DNA of 64,000 bases, from NCBI GenBank assembly GCA_963693285.1, contig OY848920.1, positions 7,825,135 through 7,889,134 of the forward strand, in the 5' to 3' direction. Both the position numbers and the translations under genes were made by a program. Below are positions 1 through 11,036 of the stretch, in pieces; positions within the stretch are counted from its first letter, which is position 1; each line of letters starts with the position of its first letter. The notes under the pieces are model-generated. The model was not told the origin of the DNA, did no database searches, and was given only the letters and a program-made list of their open reading frames with translations. Source of the stretch: Xestospongia muta. Its lineage: Eukaryota; Porifera; Demospongiae; Haplosclerida; Petrosiidae.

Positions 1-713
1 GATATGGAAGGTAGTAACTGTGATGGTAAAGGAGGCTGGATGAGAGTAGGCTACCTCAACACGAGTGATCCTGGTGCTACATGTCCTCCTGGACTAATGC
101 TTCGACAATTTAACAACAGTGTCAATGATGTATGTGGTCAACCTATGCCTTCATCTATAGTTTACTCTGCTCATGGACTTCGTTACAGCAACGTTTGTGG
201 CCAAATAAGAGGCTACCAGTTTAAGTTACCAGATGGATTTCCACCTTTGTTTGGTACTAACGCCATTCCAAACATTGAGAATTGTAGCACATATGTTGAT
301 GGTGTTACTATTACTTATGGTAGTATGCTGGTGTGGCAGAGGCAGCTGGAATTGACGGACATCCTCCACAATATGTTTGTCCATGTAATAATGATAGTAA
401 TGGTACATATGTACCAGATTGGATAGGTAGTCATTACTATTGTGAATCTGGATTATCTTCAGAACAAGATCACCACGAAATCTTATACTCCAATGATACA
501 TTGTGGGATGGACAACAATGTAGAGGAAATGAAGGACCATGTTGTACTAATCACAAGATGCCATGGTTTATAAAGACACTCAATGAGACTACAACTGAAG
601 ATATTGAACTGAGGCTATGTGGTAGTGAATCACCAAACATTGAAGACACACCTGTGGATATTATTGAACTTTTATGTTCGATAACTTTTATTATTTCTAG
701 ACTTAAAACATGA
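1..713 (+). pseudogene. Fibrinogen-related secreted protein, broken copy (5' part outside window)
   Basis: The reading frame enters at the window edge with DMEGSNCDGKGGWMRVGYL, the hallmark start of the fibrinogen-like domain seen in the intact minus-strand paralogues at 29-42 kb. The signal peptide and N-terminal Cys-rich part would lie before base 1. Against the paralogue at 41517-42557, about 28 bases are missing near 324-325 (after TYGS, before the GVAEAAGI segment), which shifts the frame; the rest continues in another frame from about 333 to 700. A second lesion, one extra T at about 669-672, destroys the normal C-terminal IIELYVR-stop and adds a short unrelated tail. Two independent lesions suggest a real pseudogene rather than one assembly error. 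It lies on the opposite strand to the main array and is about 29 kb away from it. Confidence 0.8.
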
Positions 714-1494
714 TGCTGTACTTACTTTTTATTTTGTTTATTATATTATAGTACGTAGTTTCTTAGTTGCTTTATCTGGTCAATTACACAAATGTAGCTA
801 ACCATACACATTTCCTAATATGAAGAGTTGTATTTATTTTGAATAATCTTAAGATAAGAAAAACAATCATTTACTCCAACTAATGTAGAATCAGGAAAAC
901 TGTAAACCTGCATGGACTGTGAAGTGGACTGGATTGGACTGCATAAACACTGGACTAGTATAACAGGTTATAGACCATATAATAGACTATAGGTGTTTCA
1001 ATCTATATCTGTCTCTGCATGATTAGATTACAATGCAATGAAGACTTCCATCTTTTTTATAACCTGCAAAAGAGATGAGCTTGTGTTTGCTCATTTCTAA
1101 ATTTATAAATCTATAGTTCAACAAGTGTAATGAATATCACATCAGAAAAATAGTAAATCTGGACTCTAGATTGGTGATTTGTCATCATTTAGATTTAGGC
1201 TACACACCAAACTTAATTTGACTTATTCTGTTTCTCTAAATGACATAACAGTAACAAGGAAATGTGAACCCTTAAATTAAAGTTTATCCAGTCTGATGAT
1301 ATACAATTACAGCTTAAACAATCCATATCTCTCTTTGTGTTGACTATCTACCTGTCTATAATGCTCATTCTATAGCTAATTGTCAACATGTTTGCGTGTC
1401 ACGTAGTCTGTACAGTCTATGACCACGACTACTACCTACAATTGTCCCGCCCTCATTAACTGTCTATAATACATAGGTGTGTCCATTATCAGTC
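714..1494. other. Intergenic, no gene recognised
   Basis: AT-rich sequence without a supported gene. The last 100 bases are the presumed promoter of the CARD-like gene, with a GC-box-like cccgccc at about 1446 and a TATA-like tctataatac at about 1462. Confidence 0.5.
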
Positions 1495-3229
1495 ATGGCT
1501 GACAAACAAGCTTTGATAAGCGCTGCAAAGAATGCTATTGTTCGTCATATTGTTGACCTGATAGCTGTTATATCAGCAGCAGAGGCAAACTTGAACACAA
1601 TCATACTATCCTGTGAACAAGAGAAACTAATCACTACAACAATGAAGGGAACTCTTTTAGATGGCTCTACTGGCCAATCTGCTCAAGATAGAGCTCGGCA
1701 ATTAGTTGGTGATATTCAGAACAATGTCAGTATAGTTCCAACTTGTCTGGATACCTTTCTTTGTGTTTTAATTGATGCAGCAGAAGGGAGCCCAGCTATT
1801 GAACAAGTTGCAGCTGATATTGCCGTGACATGTAAGTAAATTATTCTTGTGGTGGTTTGGTTATTATGTCATAATGCTTTAGATGGACATGAACTACCCA
1901 AATATCATAGACGCATTCCTGCAGGTGGTCAAGGACAAAGTGTGCCATTTTCTAGTACAGCGATGACGGGAGGTATATACATACATACATATTAAATATA
2001 CCAGTACCTGAATAATTAAGTAGTCACAGCATATTATGAAATACGACCTGAAATCTCTCTTGTAAACATGATTTATAAACACCTATTTTCATATTTTAAC
2101 ATTTTCTAAGTCAATATTGTGAAAAGTATCATTAAAATCTGAAAATTGACAAGTTACCTATAAGACAAAATTTCTTTGTTCATAAAGGAGTGACAAGGAG
2201 TATCTTGCCTTTTATCTTCTTCTGGTTCATTAATAAGTTATTACTTTAAGTAACTTTATTGGAATTTGCAAGGTTTTGGTATATTAAACCTTCTTAAATA
2301 GCTAGCAATCTATTTTTGATAAAAATTGTTGGACTTGCAACACCATTTGAATTTAAATAGTGCTCTAGCTCATTCCTAGCCTGAGTTATAACCCTGAGAT
2401 AGTGGTTATTCTTAATGTGATCATGAAGTGAACATAGTCACATGTTGTTATGATAATTATTACTGAATAATTACTTGTTAATAGCATCCAAGCCAATGGT
2501 GTACTGAATTCAAAATTATAACAATATCATCAATTAATTAACAATGCTATTACTTAGCTTTGCTACAACAAAACATGTTTAAAAATACGCAAAAAAGGAA
2601 TAAAAAATGAATGATAAAATTGTACAAAAGTACGATAACAATGAAGAGATCGTATAGCATAATTCAAATACTGAAATTCTCTATTACATAGAGATCAATT
2701 ATATTTTATTAATTGTAATATTTAGAAAAAATGTTGCTATTTTTATAGTTAATTACTTGTATATAGAGATCCTTATTAGTTTCTGTACTTTTGGCTCACT
2801 CATATAGTTCTTGTTTTAAAGGGTTTTTATATTTATCTATTATTTATATCACCATAAATAATTAAAAATAAGCTATACTTACTCTATTGATTTACAAATA
2901 TAAATTGTGGTTCTCTAGTGTTGAGCTCTGATGTTGCTAGGAAAGCTCTCATTCAATGTACAGCTACTATTATAAATTCAACTGTGGAGCCTTTTGATTT
3001 AGTTATAAAACTCTACTCCAAAGAAATCATACCTGAGGATCTTTACAAAAGGGTAAAAGATAAACAAAGTAGAGATACAACAAAAGAGCGTCTTGACTTG
3101 ATTCTTGAACATATAAAAGATCGTATCAATCTTGATGCTAGTATTTTCAAGTTCTTTGTGGAAACATTAAGAGAATTAAGTCGAAATGATTTAGCTGACT
3201 TAATAATGAAAAAATATGAAGGTAGATAA
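1495..3229 (+). CDS. Two-CARD-like (death-fold) adaptor-type protein, three exons
   Basis: Exons 1495-1831, 1883-1972 and 2919-3229 join with matching phase-1 junctions (donors gtaagt and gtatat, acceptors tttag and tctctag) into 245 residues. Start: ATG in cagtcATGGC. Residues 1-113 and about 143-243 each look like a six-helix death-fold domain. The typical CARD C-terminal pattern appears in each: DRARQLVGDIQ...CLDTFLCVLID in the first and RLDLILEHIKDR...FFVETLREL in the second. CARDs mediate homotypic adaptor assembly in apoptosis and inflammation; no catalytic domain is present, so an adaptor or inhibitor role is inference. Residues 114-142 form a polar linker. The stop comes directly after KKYEGR, although gtagat there could also be a weak donor into a further exon. 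Exon 3 exists again at 8652-8962. The downstream neighbour is an AIG1-type GTPase on the same strand. Confidence 0.7.
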
Positions 3230-3899
3230 TGAACTGTTTTTTTATCATTTTATTTCACTCTTTGCCTTAGAATTAGCAAAAGCATAACAACACAATCAAG
3301 ATGCAGCACCATGATATGTACTGTATTATAGTGAAGTGATAGGTTTCTTCTTAGTAAAGAGTAGTAGGTGATTTATACTTTATCTTATTTGTTCAAAATT
3401 TAAATTTTTATACTGCTCCTTATAGACGTTACTTTTGTTAAATTGTATAATTATATATTATCACTTTTGTCATATTAACAGTAAGGTGTCGTGAAATAAC
3501 AGTTTAACAGATGCTTAATAAAATATGTTAGCATCAATTAACTTACTGTATGGGATTACGGCAGTAGAATAGATACTAGAAATGTACAGATAATTATATC
3601 ACAATGAATAAATGTCAGTTGTCTTTTCTTTGAGGGTCAAACAAGAATTAATGGTGTACTGCCATGGCCGAGGACAAAAGGGATTATCGGAATCAATCTT
3701 CCTGGGTCATTCTTGGTGTAATTTGTACTGTGATGTAACTTGTACTCTGATGATGACATCACTATGTGTCAACAGGTTAATAATGGTAGCGTGATAGTAT
3801 CTTGGTTTTGGTTTTGGGAGTTTAAGGTTTAGGTTTAGGGTTTGGGAGTAACTTGTATTATATGACAACTTACATAATAATGATGACAAATAAGTTAGA
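3230..3899. other. Intergenic with telomere-like degenerate repeat
   Basis: 3' flank of the CARD-like gene, matching 8963-9900 of unit B. At about 3805-3850 there is a run of ggtttagg/ggtttggg words (degenerate TTTAGGG-like). No gene is supported. Confidence 0.5.
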
Positions 3900-4281
3900 G
3901 CCTCAGATGATGATGACACAGAGGATATAGCATTGGATGATACAGAAGTAAGACCCTGGGACTATGAAACAGAAAGACATATGTTACAGCTGCTACAAAG
4001 ACTGGTTTAAAGAGTTGTGGCGTGTTTGTCATATACAATGTGTTGATACAAAAAGGTCTTTGTTAGATCGCTATCATAGGATGCTAATGAAGTTAAGTAT
4101 TGGTACAAGTATATTAACAGGGGCTGGGTTAGGTACAGGTATTGGTGTCTGTGGTCTAGCTGCTGGTCCTGTAGGTGTTACTGTGGGTGTATCAACTAAA
4201 GCTGTTATTGGTGGGATAGCTGTTGGTGTTGGATCTGATGGGATTATTAAGGTACTAACTGAAAAGTTCAATTCTAATTAA
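3900..4281 (+). pseudogene. AIG1-type GTPase, C-terminal remnant
   Basis: From about 3900 the sequence aligns with the last third of the neighbouring GTPase at 4822-5859. A degenerate DDTE...LDD segment comes first, then, after an in-frame stop and frame change near 4005, KELWRVCHIQCVDTKRSLLD followed by a Gly/Ala-rich hydrophobic stretch (about 4090-4260). The whole G domain, including the P-loop, is absent. An open frame runs 3964-4281 (105 residues) and could in principle make a small membrane peptide, but the alignment favours a dead C-terminal fragment. It is absent from unit B, so it was lost there or gained here after duplication. Confidence 0.7.
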
Positions 4282-4821
4282 TTACTTGAAGAGAGCATTA
4301 AAAAAGTGACTACATATTTATATTTATTAAGTGCTACAAGACAATCATATATATAATAATAAGTTGATTTGACCAATTTATTGTAATTTTGTTGCAAATA
4401 GTACATAATGATGTACTGAGAAGTATAGTAAGTAGATGGCACTGTTTTAACTACTAACAAATTACAGTTGTCCAGACATTGCTGGTAGTATACAGAAGTA
4501 GACAACTAATTTCCCCATTAAGAGGAAGCAACAAGTGCCCTACCCCTTCAGTGCAAACATCAACAGAAAGATTACATTGTGCATATATTGTCTAATAATG
4601 TGTTATACAAATTCTTCTCACTTGTGTACTTAGAGGAAGCCCACGTACTTTCTTTTGCACCAGAGATGTATTTTAGCCTTTGCTGTCCCTAATAATTGGA
4701 AAAGGGCTTAGCGGAATCAATCTTCTTAGTCTCTTGCCCAGCAGTTCTCACCCGTGGATTGTGGCTAGCTAGGGACTAGACTAAGGAATTCCCCCAATTG
4801 TACCCACAGTGACAGACTGTT
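4282..4821. other. 5' flank of AIG1 GTPase, with dispersed repeat
   Basis: No gene. A piece at about 4507-4580 (attaagaggaagcaacaa...) resembles 51520-51620, so it is a dispersed repeat. The segment 4610-4821 is shared with 9570-10223 upstream of the unit B GTPase and should contain the common promoter. Confidence 0.45.
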
Positions 4822-5859
4822 ATGGCTGTCACAACGTGCTCACAGACAAAATCCTCTCTAGTCATACTGCCCAAAAGAAAGATAGTGTCAATTCTTGTTT
4901 TAGGGAAAACAGGCTCTGGTAAATCCTCCATTATCAATGCAATGCTTAAAGGAGAGGTTGCAAGGACATCTTCTAGTCCAAATCCTACAAAACATAACTT
5001 CGTTGAGCCCCATATGCATGAAGAGAGTTTGGGTGGTGTTACTAGTACTGTGATTATGTATGATACAAGAGGGTTCTTTGACCAAGAAATAAGTGAAGAC
5101 GATATTTTGAGTGGCATTAGTCAGGAATGTATCGAGGGATTTAGTCTTGTACTCATTTGTCTGAAGATGACAGATAAGGTTGATCGAAGTATGTATGAAT
5201 GTTTGCAGAAACTTGGGCGAAGATTTGATGAAGATTTATGGAAACGATGTGTTTTTGTTCTCACGTTTACCAATTACTTGCTGGAAAACAATGACATATG
5301 TGACCTCAGTAAAGAACGAAAGATAGCAGCTCTTATAAAGCAAATAAAAGCTTTCAAAAAAGCTGTAAAAGAATATGCGAAAGAAATCATTAGCGAAGAA
5401 GTTTTTGATGAGATACCGTTTGTTTTGGCTGGTACTATAAAAAAACCGCAGCTAATACCTAATGATGGCACAGAATTTATAGCTTCAGATGATGCAGAAC
5501 GATATATTTTAGCTGCTACAGAAAACTGGCATGCAGAGTTGTGGCGTGTTTGTGTTAGACAATGTGAAGATACAAAAAAGCCTTTGTTAGATCACTTTAC
5601 CAAAAGGTTATTGGTAAAGTTAAGTTTTGGTGCAGGTGTAGGTGCAAGTACAGGGATAGGTGCAGCTGTTGGTGCCTTAGGTCTACTTGGTGGTCCTATA
5701 GGTGCTGTGGTTATACCAGTTGGAGCTGCTATTGGTCTTGGTGTTGGTCTTGGAACTGGTATGGTAATAAAGAAGCTAAGCACACCTCGAAATGAAAAAC
5801 CTAAGTCCGAGCAATTACCTGAAGATAGCTTGGAAGAAAGTGACTGGGTAATTATATAA
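4822..5859 (+). CDS. AIG1/GIMAP-type GTPase with C-terminal Gly-rich membrane segment
   Basis: Single exon, 345 residues. The P-loop GKTGSGKS is at residues 28-35, followed by a Thr-containing switch stretch (PTKHNF) and the G3 motif DTRGFF at 81-86. Instead of NKxD there is VFVLTFTNYL near residue 150, the AIG1-family style of G4. This identifies a GTP-binding protein of the AIG1/GIMAP group. The ELWRVCVRQCEDTK block near residue 245 precedes a long Gly/Ala/Val-rich hydrophobic region (about 269-320), probably a hairpin membrane anchor, then an acidic tail SLEESDWVII. The related families act on intracellular membranes in immune cells; that role is only inferred here. The start is supported by alignment with the unit B paralogue (MAATTG). 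It lies 1.6 kb downstream of the CARD-like gene on the same strand. Confidence 0.85.
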   Translation: MAVTTCSQTKSSLVILPKRKIVSILVLGKTGSGKSSIINAMLKGEVARTSSSPNPTKHNFVEPHMHEESLGGVTSTVIMYDTRGFFDQEISEDDILSGISQECIEGFSLVLICLKMTDKVDRSMYECLQKLGRRFDEDLWKRCVFVLTFTNYLLENNDICDLSKERKIAALIKQIKAFKKAVKEYAKEIISEEVFDEIPFVLAGTIKKPQLIPNDGTEFIASDDAERYILAATENWHAELWRVCVRQCEDTKKPLLDHFTKRLLVKLSFGAGVGASTGIGAAVGALGLLGGPIGAVVIPVGAAIGLGVGLGTGMVIKKLSTPRNEKPKSEQLPEDSLEESDWVII

Positions 5860-7184
5860 TTAACCCTTGCCACTCACTACATGGGCAAAAAGTTACAGTA
5901 CTTCTTTATATGTGTATATTTAAAAAGCACAGGTAATATGATAAAGACTATTGCTGCCAAAAATTTTTGTGTATCCAATTTTCTACATATTTACATTTTC
6001 AATGTGAGAATTTTGTTAAAAATAGTTCATTCTGCAATTTTGCTTACCTTGCAATTGTTCTGATAAAATTATTGTCTCAACGCCTATTTGATAAATGAAT
6101 AATAATATGATGTCAATGATTTAGCGCTCATTTAAGGAGGAATTTTCTTTCCTATTCTCTTGCACATTATGGTTTAATTGTTAGGTATTATCCTGTTGGG
6201 GCTGAAAGTAAGTTTACTGCAAAATTTGACTTGTGAGTTGCTTTGTAGATACAATCTTCGGCACTTGTCTTAATATAAGTGTAGGTCATACATTGATTGA
6301 GGCAAGAGGTTTTACTGATTTATTAAAACAAGCACAAAAGGTGTTGAGTCAGTAAAGTGGTGGTATTATAAGATAAAGTAGCACTTTTGAACATCATATT
6401 AACACAGTCTGATATATTACAGTGTACCAACATTCCTGTTATAGTATAGCTGCTGCAAATGTTTTAGTAACAGTTATATAATATTTTTGTATGCCTCATA
6501 GGCTCATTTTGATAACAGCATACATTAGTATTATTAGAATATTATTAGTACTGATAGCTAGTAGCTTTAAATGGTTAGATGACTTACTGTGTGGATTACA
6601 TAACGGTTCATAATAGAATGTCCAGAGCATGGATTGTTTGTAAATATTAGATAACATCAAGCTGGTTGTACAAATCTTGTCAATGGAGTTACATCATTAT
6701 AACAAAATATGTCTTATCAATTTACAAGTCAACCATCTATTCTCTAATATAGTAGGTGTTTTAACCAGTAAAGGATAACGGAAATCATATTGTATGACTA
6801 ACAGTGTTATTGTGTAACATGAGAGCTATTGCATACTGAGTGACTCCATGTTTTGTATTATTGTTTTATCATAAAGTCTTACGTTCTTGTGTACAGTGAA
6901 CATGAACAGTAGTGGTAAGTATAGTATCTACTAACAATGGTTAAAAAGAAAATAATAACTGTGACATTTAATATTATGTGACTTTGTGGACAGAAAAACT
7001 GCCACAATTAAAGCCTGATAAGTCATGTAGATTTTAGTAAAGACTTTATCTGGATATTGTGTTATTTTAGAACAAGTACTGAAAAACATTGCAACAGTTT
7101 GGACACTTCATTATACAAACATTTAAAGTAATGTGTCTTAAGTGTTGTGTTATGAACATATACAGTATGTAGGTTAAAATTTGT
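5860..7184. other. Gene-free part of unit A
   Basis: Matches 12040-13322 in unit B. It contains an internal segment around 6240-6365 (gatacaatctt...gcacttgtcttaa) that resembles the transposon-like sequence at 7360-7500. No coding frame is conserved between the units. Confidence 0.45.
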
Positions 7185-7295
7185 TTATTTTGGTCTCCAA
7201 CTTATATCATTTAATCCTTGAAAGGATCTTTTAAGAGAATGTGGGTCAGTCCATTCACTATTCATATAAGCATCTTCTTCATCAGCTTCCAATTT
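7185..7295 (-). pseudogene. Orphan copy of the CFAP298 terminal exon
   Basis: The complement reads acceptor tatgtag, then 36 codons KLEADEEDAYMNSEWTDP...ISWRPK and a stop. The protein sequence is identical to the real CFAP298 exon 7 at 13323-13433. No other CFAP298 exon lies near it, because unit B separates it from the gene. It was left behind by the tandem duplication. It could still be reached by long-range alternative splicing across unit B and would give the same C-terminus. Confidence 0.9.
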
Positions 7296-8308
7296 CTACA
7301 TAATAATGATTTTTTATAATCACAATACGAGTAGTTCAATATGCATAATTACAGTGGAACCTCTTTTGTAGACACAATCTTAAGTTGAGCACTTGTCTTA
7401 AGTAAATGCTACTCTGTAGTGTAAGCATAAATCATTATGGTTAGTGTTTTATACTGATCAAGCACAAAAGGTGCTAAGTCAATAGAAATTGTACTGTGGT
7501 ACATAATTGCCTTCTACCATGCAATACATGATTATCTTTGTAATATTACTGGAGAGATTTGTGAGTGTTCCAATTAGGTTTATAGGTGATACATTTTATA
7601 GACAATTTATCATTTCGTTAATTCTATAAAAAAGAATTCTAAGTGGAATAGTCTGTATAAAGTAACCAGACTAGCAATGTTGTGGACATAACATAGCATT
7701 ATTATAATAAACAACAAGTCCACTGAATGTCTCTAATAATTATGACAGAGGAAGTACATTTGTTAAAATCCACTTGTCCAAAATAGTACCTACATGTACC
7801 TGTTCACTTTTAAGGTTATTCCATAAAAGGTAATATGTTATCCTATTAATAGACACAATATCCAATATTAAAGCATATTGAATACTACATTGTTGAGTGG
7901 CTATTCATAGTGACCAAAAAAACCACTTCTTCATTAGTTAATTTTGATTGTGCTACATCATGGCTTAGAGAAGCACTTTCATTACACAGTACCGTTATAA
8001 GGTCCAGTGATACTAACAAAAGATAAAAAGAACATTTCAAGCTATGGTATGTATATTGTGGAACAGTTAAGACCATTGGAGAAAGACAAGACAAAACAAG
8101 AAATAGACGTAAAGAGCTTCTCTAATAGTCCACAATGAGAGGGTCAATTCTAGATCCAAAGACTAAAGACCAGATAGCATTAACTATAATTGACAAGGTT
8201 TCATATCAGTTTGAATAGATATCGTGTGAACTAATGTACAGGATGTATTTACTGTAACTCATTACATGGCTATTAGGATTCTTCCAAATATAGCACAGAG
8301 CCACAATT
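7296..8308. other. Half of a TA-flanked element and the A/B junction
   Basis: From 7352 (CAGTGGAACCTC after TA) this is the left portion of the element seen whole at 13490-14571. It is cut at about 8304, where unit B begins. No gene. Confidence 0.6.
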
Positions 8309-8651
8309 TGTTTAAAAATACGCAAAAAAGGAATAAAAAATGAATGATAAAATTGTACAAAAGTACGATAACAATGAAGAGATCGTATAGCATAATTCAA
8401 ATACTGAAATTCTCTATTACATAGAGATCAATTATATTTTATTAATTGTAATATTTAGAAAAAATGTTGCTATTTTTATAGTTAGTTACTTGTATATAGA
8501 GATCCTTATTAGTTTCTGTACTTTTGGCTCACTCATATAGTTCTTGTTTTAAAGGGTTTTTATATTTATCTATTATTTATATCACCATAAATAATTAAAA
8601 ATAAGCTATATTTACTCTATTGATTTACAAATATAAATTGTGGTTCTCTAG

Positions 8652-8962
8652 TGTTGAGCTCTGATGTCGCTAGGAAAGCTCTAATTCAATGTACAGCTAC
8701 TATTATAAATTCAACTGTGGAGCCTTTTGATTTAGTTATAAAATTCTACTCCAAAGAAATCATACCTGAGGATCTTTACAAAAGGGTAAAAGATAAACAA
8801 AGTAGAGATACAACAAAAGAGCGTCTTGACTTGATTCTTGAACATATAAAAGATCGTATCAATCTTGATGCTAGTATTTTCAAGTTATTTGTGGACACAT
8901 TAAGAGAATTAAATCGAAATGATTTAGCTGACTTAATAATGAAAAAATATGAAGGTAAATAA
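8652..8962 (+). pseudogene. Orphan second-CARD exon (copy of exon 3)
   Basis: Same acceptor context (tctctag) and an open frame of 103 residues ending KKYEGK-stop. Only a few residues differ from exon 3 at 2919-3229 (for example KFY for KLY, LFVDTLRELN for FFVETLRELS). The duplication began inside intron 2, so exons 1-2 have no second copy. The frame is undamaged and changes are few, so it may be used as an alternative last exon by splicing from 1972. Otherwise it is a young dead exon. Confidence 0.75.
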
Positions 8963-10223
8963 TGACTTGTTTTTCTATCATTATATTTCATTCTTTGCCT
9001 TAGAATTAGCAAAAGTATAACAGACACAATCAAGATGCAGCACCATGATATGTACTGTATTATATGGTGAAGTAATAGGTTTCTTCTTAATAAAGAGTAG
9101 TAATTAATTTACATGTTGTCTTATTTGTTTAAAATTTAAACTTTTATACTGCTCATTACAGACATTACTTTTGTTAAATTCTATAATTATCATCACTTTG
9201 TCGTATTTAACAGTAAGGTGTCATGAAACAACAGTTTAACAAATGTTTAATGAGAGGGGTTAGCATCTAGCTAGAAAGTTTAATTAACTTACTGTATGGC
9301 ATTATGGCAGTACAATAGATACTAGAAATGCACATATAAATAATAAACGTCAGCTGACTTCTTCAAGCAGCTGCAAACAGGAATTAATGGCGTACTGCCA
9401 TTGCTGAGGACAAGACAAGTCGATACTCGGCAAACTTAAACAGTCTCTACACATTCTAACAAGTTTACAAGCTTTCCTATGAAGAAGTAGCTAGTTTATT
9501 TCAACTAAAACTGAGCCAAACAGACAACTTATATAACCTGTCAAATAAGTTATCTCCATCAATAAATTCTTGTGTACTTAGAAGAAACCCACCTAGTTTC
9601 TTTAGCACCAGAGATGCATTTTAGCCATTGCAGTCCCGAATAATTTCAAAAAGGGATTATCGGAATCAATCTTCCTGGGTCCTTCTTGGTGTAACTTGTA
9701 CTCTGATGATGACATCACCGTGTGTCATTACAGGTTAATAATGGTTAATAATGGTTAATAATGTAATGTGAATGTATGGTTTAGTTTTTTCTTGGTTTTG
9801 GGTGTTTAGGTTTGGGGTTTAAGGTTTAGGTTTAGGGGTTAGGGTTTGGGGTGCTTCTTGGAGTAACTTGTACTATATGACATCACTATGTGCAGCCCGG
9901 GTAAAACAATTTTGCTCATAAAAAATTGCAATTTAGCTTAACCAACCGCACCCACTTGTAATGGCAATAATTATAATAATAAACACTAATAACTATATAA
10001 TAATTAATAACCTGTATGTTGTGAGCCCTAGATACGCCTATGTGTGTTATGTGGTATAATTTGTACTATGTGACAACTTTATGTCATATCATGATGATGT
10101 CATCATAGTCAAGTTACACCATAACCACCCCTTTTTCCTAGCCTATTGCTCCGTCGGTCTTGGCCAGCTAAGGACGATAAGCTAAGGAATTCCCCCAATT
10201 GAACCCGCAATCGACAGACTATC
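8963..10223. other. Gene-free stretch with telomere-like repeat, GTPase promoter region
   Basis: At about 9795-9855 there is a longer run of ggtttagg/ggggtttaagg/gggttaggg words, the counterpart of 3805-3850. Around 9740-9765 ggttaataat is repeated three times. The last 200 bases precede the GTPase start. Confidence 0.5.
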
Positions 10224-11036
10224 ATGGCTGCTACGACCGGCATCAAAAAAAAAGTGTCGATTCTTGTTTTAGGGAAAACAGGCTCTGGTAAATCCTCCAT
10301 TATCAATGCCATGCTTAAAGGAGAGGTTGCAGAGACATCTTGTAGTCCAACTCCTACAAAGCATAACTTCGTTGAGCCCCATGAAGAAAATATGGATGAC
10401 GTTACTGTGATTATGTATGATACAAGAGGGTTCTTTGACAAAGAAGTAAGTGAAGACGATATTTTGAGTGGCATTAGTCGGGAATGTACAGAGGGATTTA
10501 GTCTTATACTCATTTGTCTGAAGATGACAGATAAGGTTGATCGAAGTATGTATGAATGTTTCCAGAAACTTCAGCGAAGATTTGATGCAGATTTATGGAA
10601 ACGATGTGTTTTTGTTCTCACATTTACCAATTACTGGCTGGAAAACAATGACATATGTGACCTTAGTAAAGACCAAAAGATAGCTGCTCTTATAAAACAA
10701 ATAAAAGCTTTTAAAAAAACTGTAAAAGAATACGCAAAAGGAATTATTAGTGAAGAAATTTTCGATGAGATACCGTTTGTTTTGGCTAGTACTGTAAAAA
10801 AACACCAACTAATATGTAACGATGACACAGAATTTATAGCCTCAGATGATGCAGAACGAAATGTTTTAGCTGCTACAGAAAACTGGCTTACAGAGTTGTG
10901 GCGTGTTTGTGTTAGACAATGTGAAGATACAAAAAAGTCTTTGTTAGATTATTTTTCTAATAAGGCAATGCTAAAACTAGCTATAGGTGTAGGTGGAGCG
11001 ATATTAGGTGCAGCAGTTATACTGCTAAAGAAATGA
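10224..11036 (+). CDS. AIG1/GIMAP-type GTPase, short-tailed paralogue
   Basis: Single exon, 270 residues, the unit B copy of the GTPase at 4822-5859. The P-loop GKTGSGKS is at 17-24, DTRGFFDKE near 72, and VFVLTFTNYW replaces NKxD. The G domain is close to its sister, but the N-terminus is about 11 residues shorter and the end differs completely: after SLLDYFSNKAMLKL comes a single hydrophobic helix (AIGVGGAILGAAVILLKK) and the stop. It thus looks like a tail-anchored GTPase, whereas the unit A form has a longer Gly-rich membrane region and acidic tail. The two may sit in membranes differently. All visible nucleotide-binding motifs are intact. Confidence 0.85.
   Translation: MAATTGIKKKVSILVLGKTGSGKSSIINAMLKGEVAETSCSPTPTKHNFVEPHEENMDDVTVIMYDTRGFFDKEVSEDDILSGISRECTEGFSLILICLKMTDKVDRSMYECFQKLQRRFDADLWKRCVFVLTFTNYWLENNDICDLSKDQKIAALIKQIKAFKKTVKEYAKGIISEEIFDEIPFVLASTVKKHQLICNDDTEFIASDDAERNVLAATENWLTELWRVCVRQCEDTKKSLLDYFSNKAMLKLAIGVGGAILGAAVILLKK

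Larger units (their letters stand above)
2577..8304. repeat. Tandem segmental duplication, unit A
   Basis: Left copy of a head-to-tail duplication. It starts at tgtttaaaaatacgc inside intron 2 of the CARD-like gene and ends at agcacagagccaca. It carries CARD exon 3, an AIG1 pseudogene, an intact AIG1 GTPase and a copy of the CFAP298 terminal exon. Similarity to unit B is very high in long stretches, broken by indels: the AIG1 pseudogene is only here, and about 1 kb after the GTPase is only in B. Confidence 0.9.

Noticed and set aside
4776..5873. Several minus-strand frames opposite the AIG1 GTPase
   Set aside because: Antisense shadows; they recur opposite the paralogue at 10109-10828 only because the sense coding sequence is conserved.
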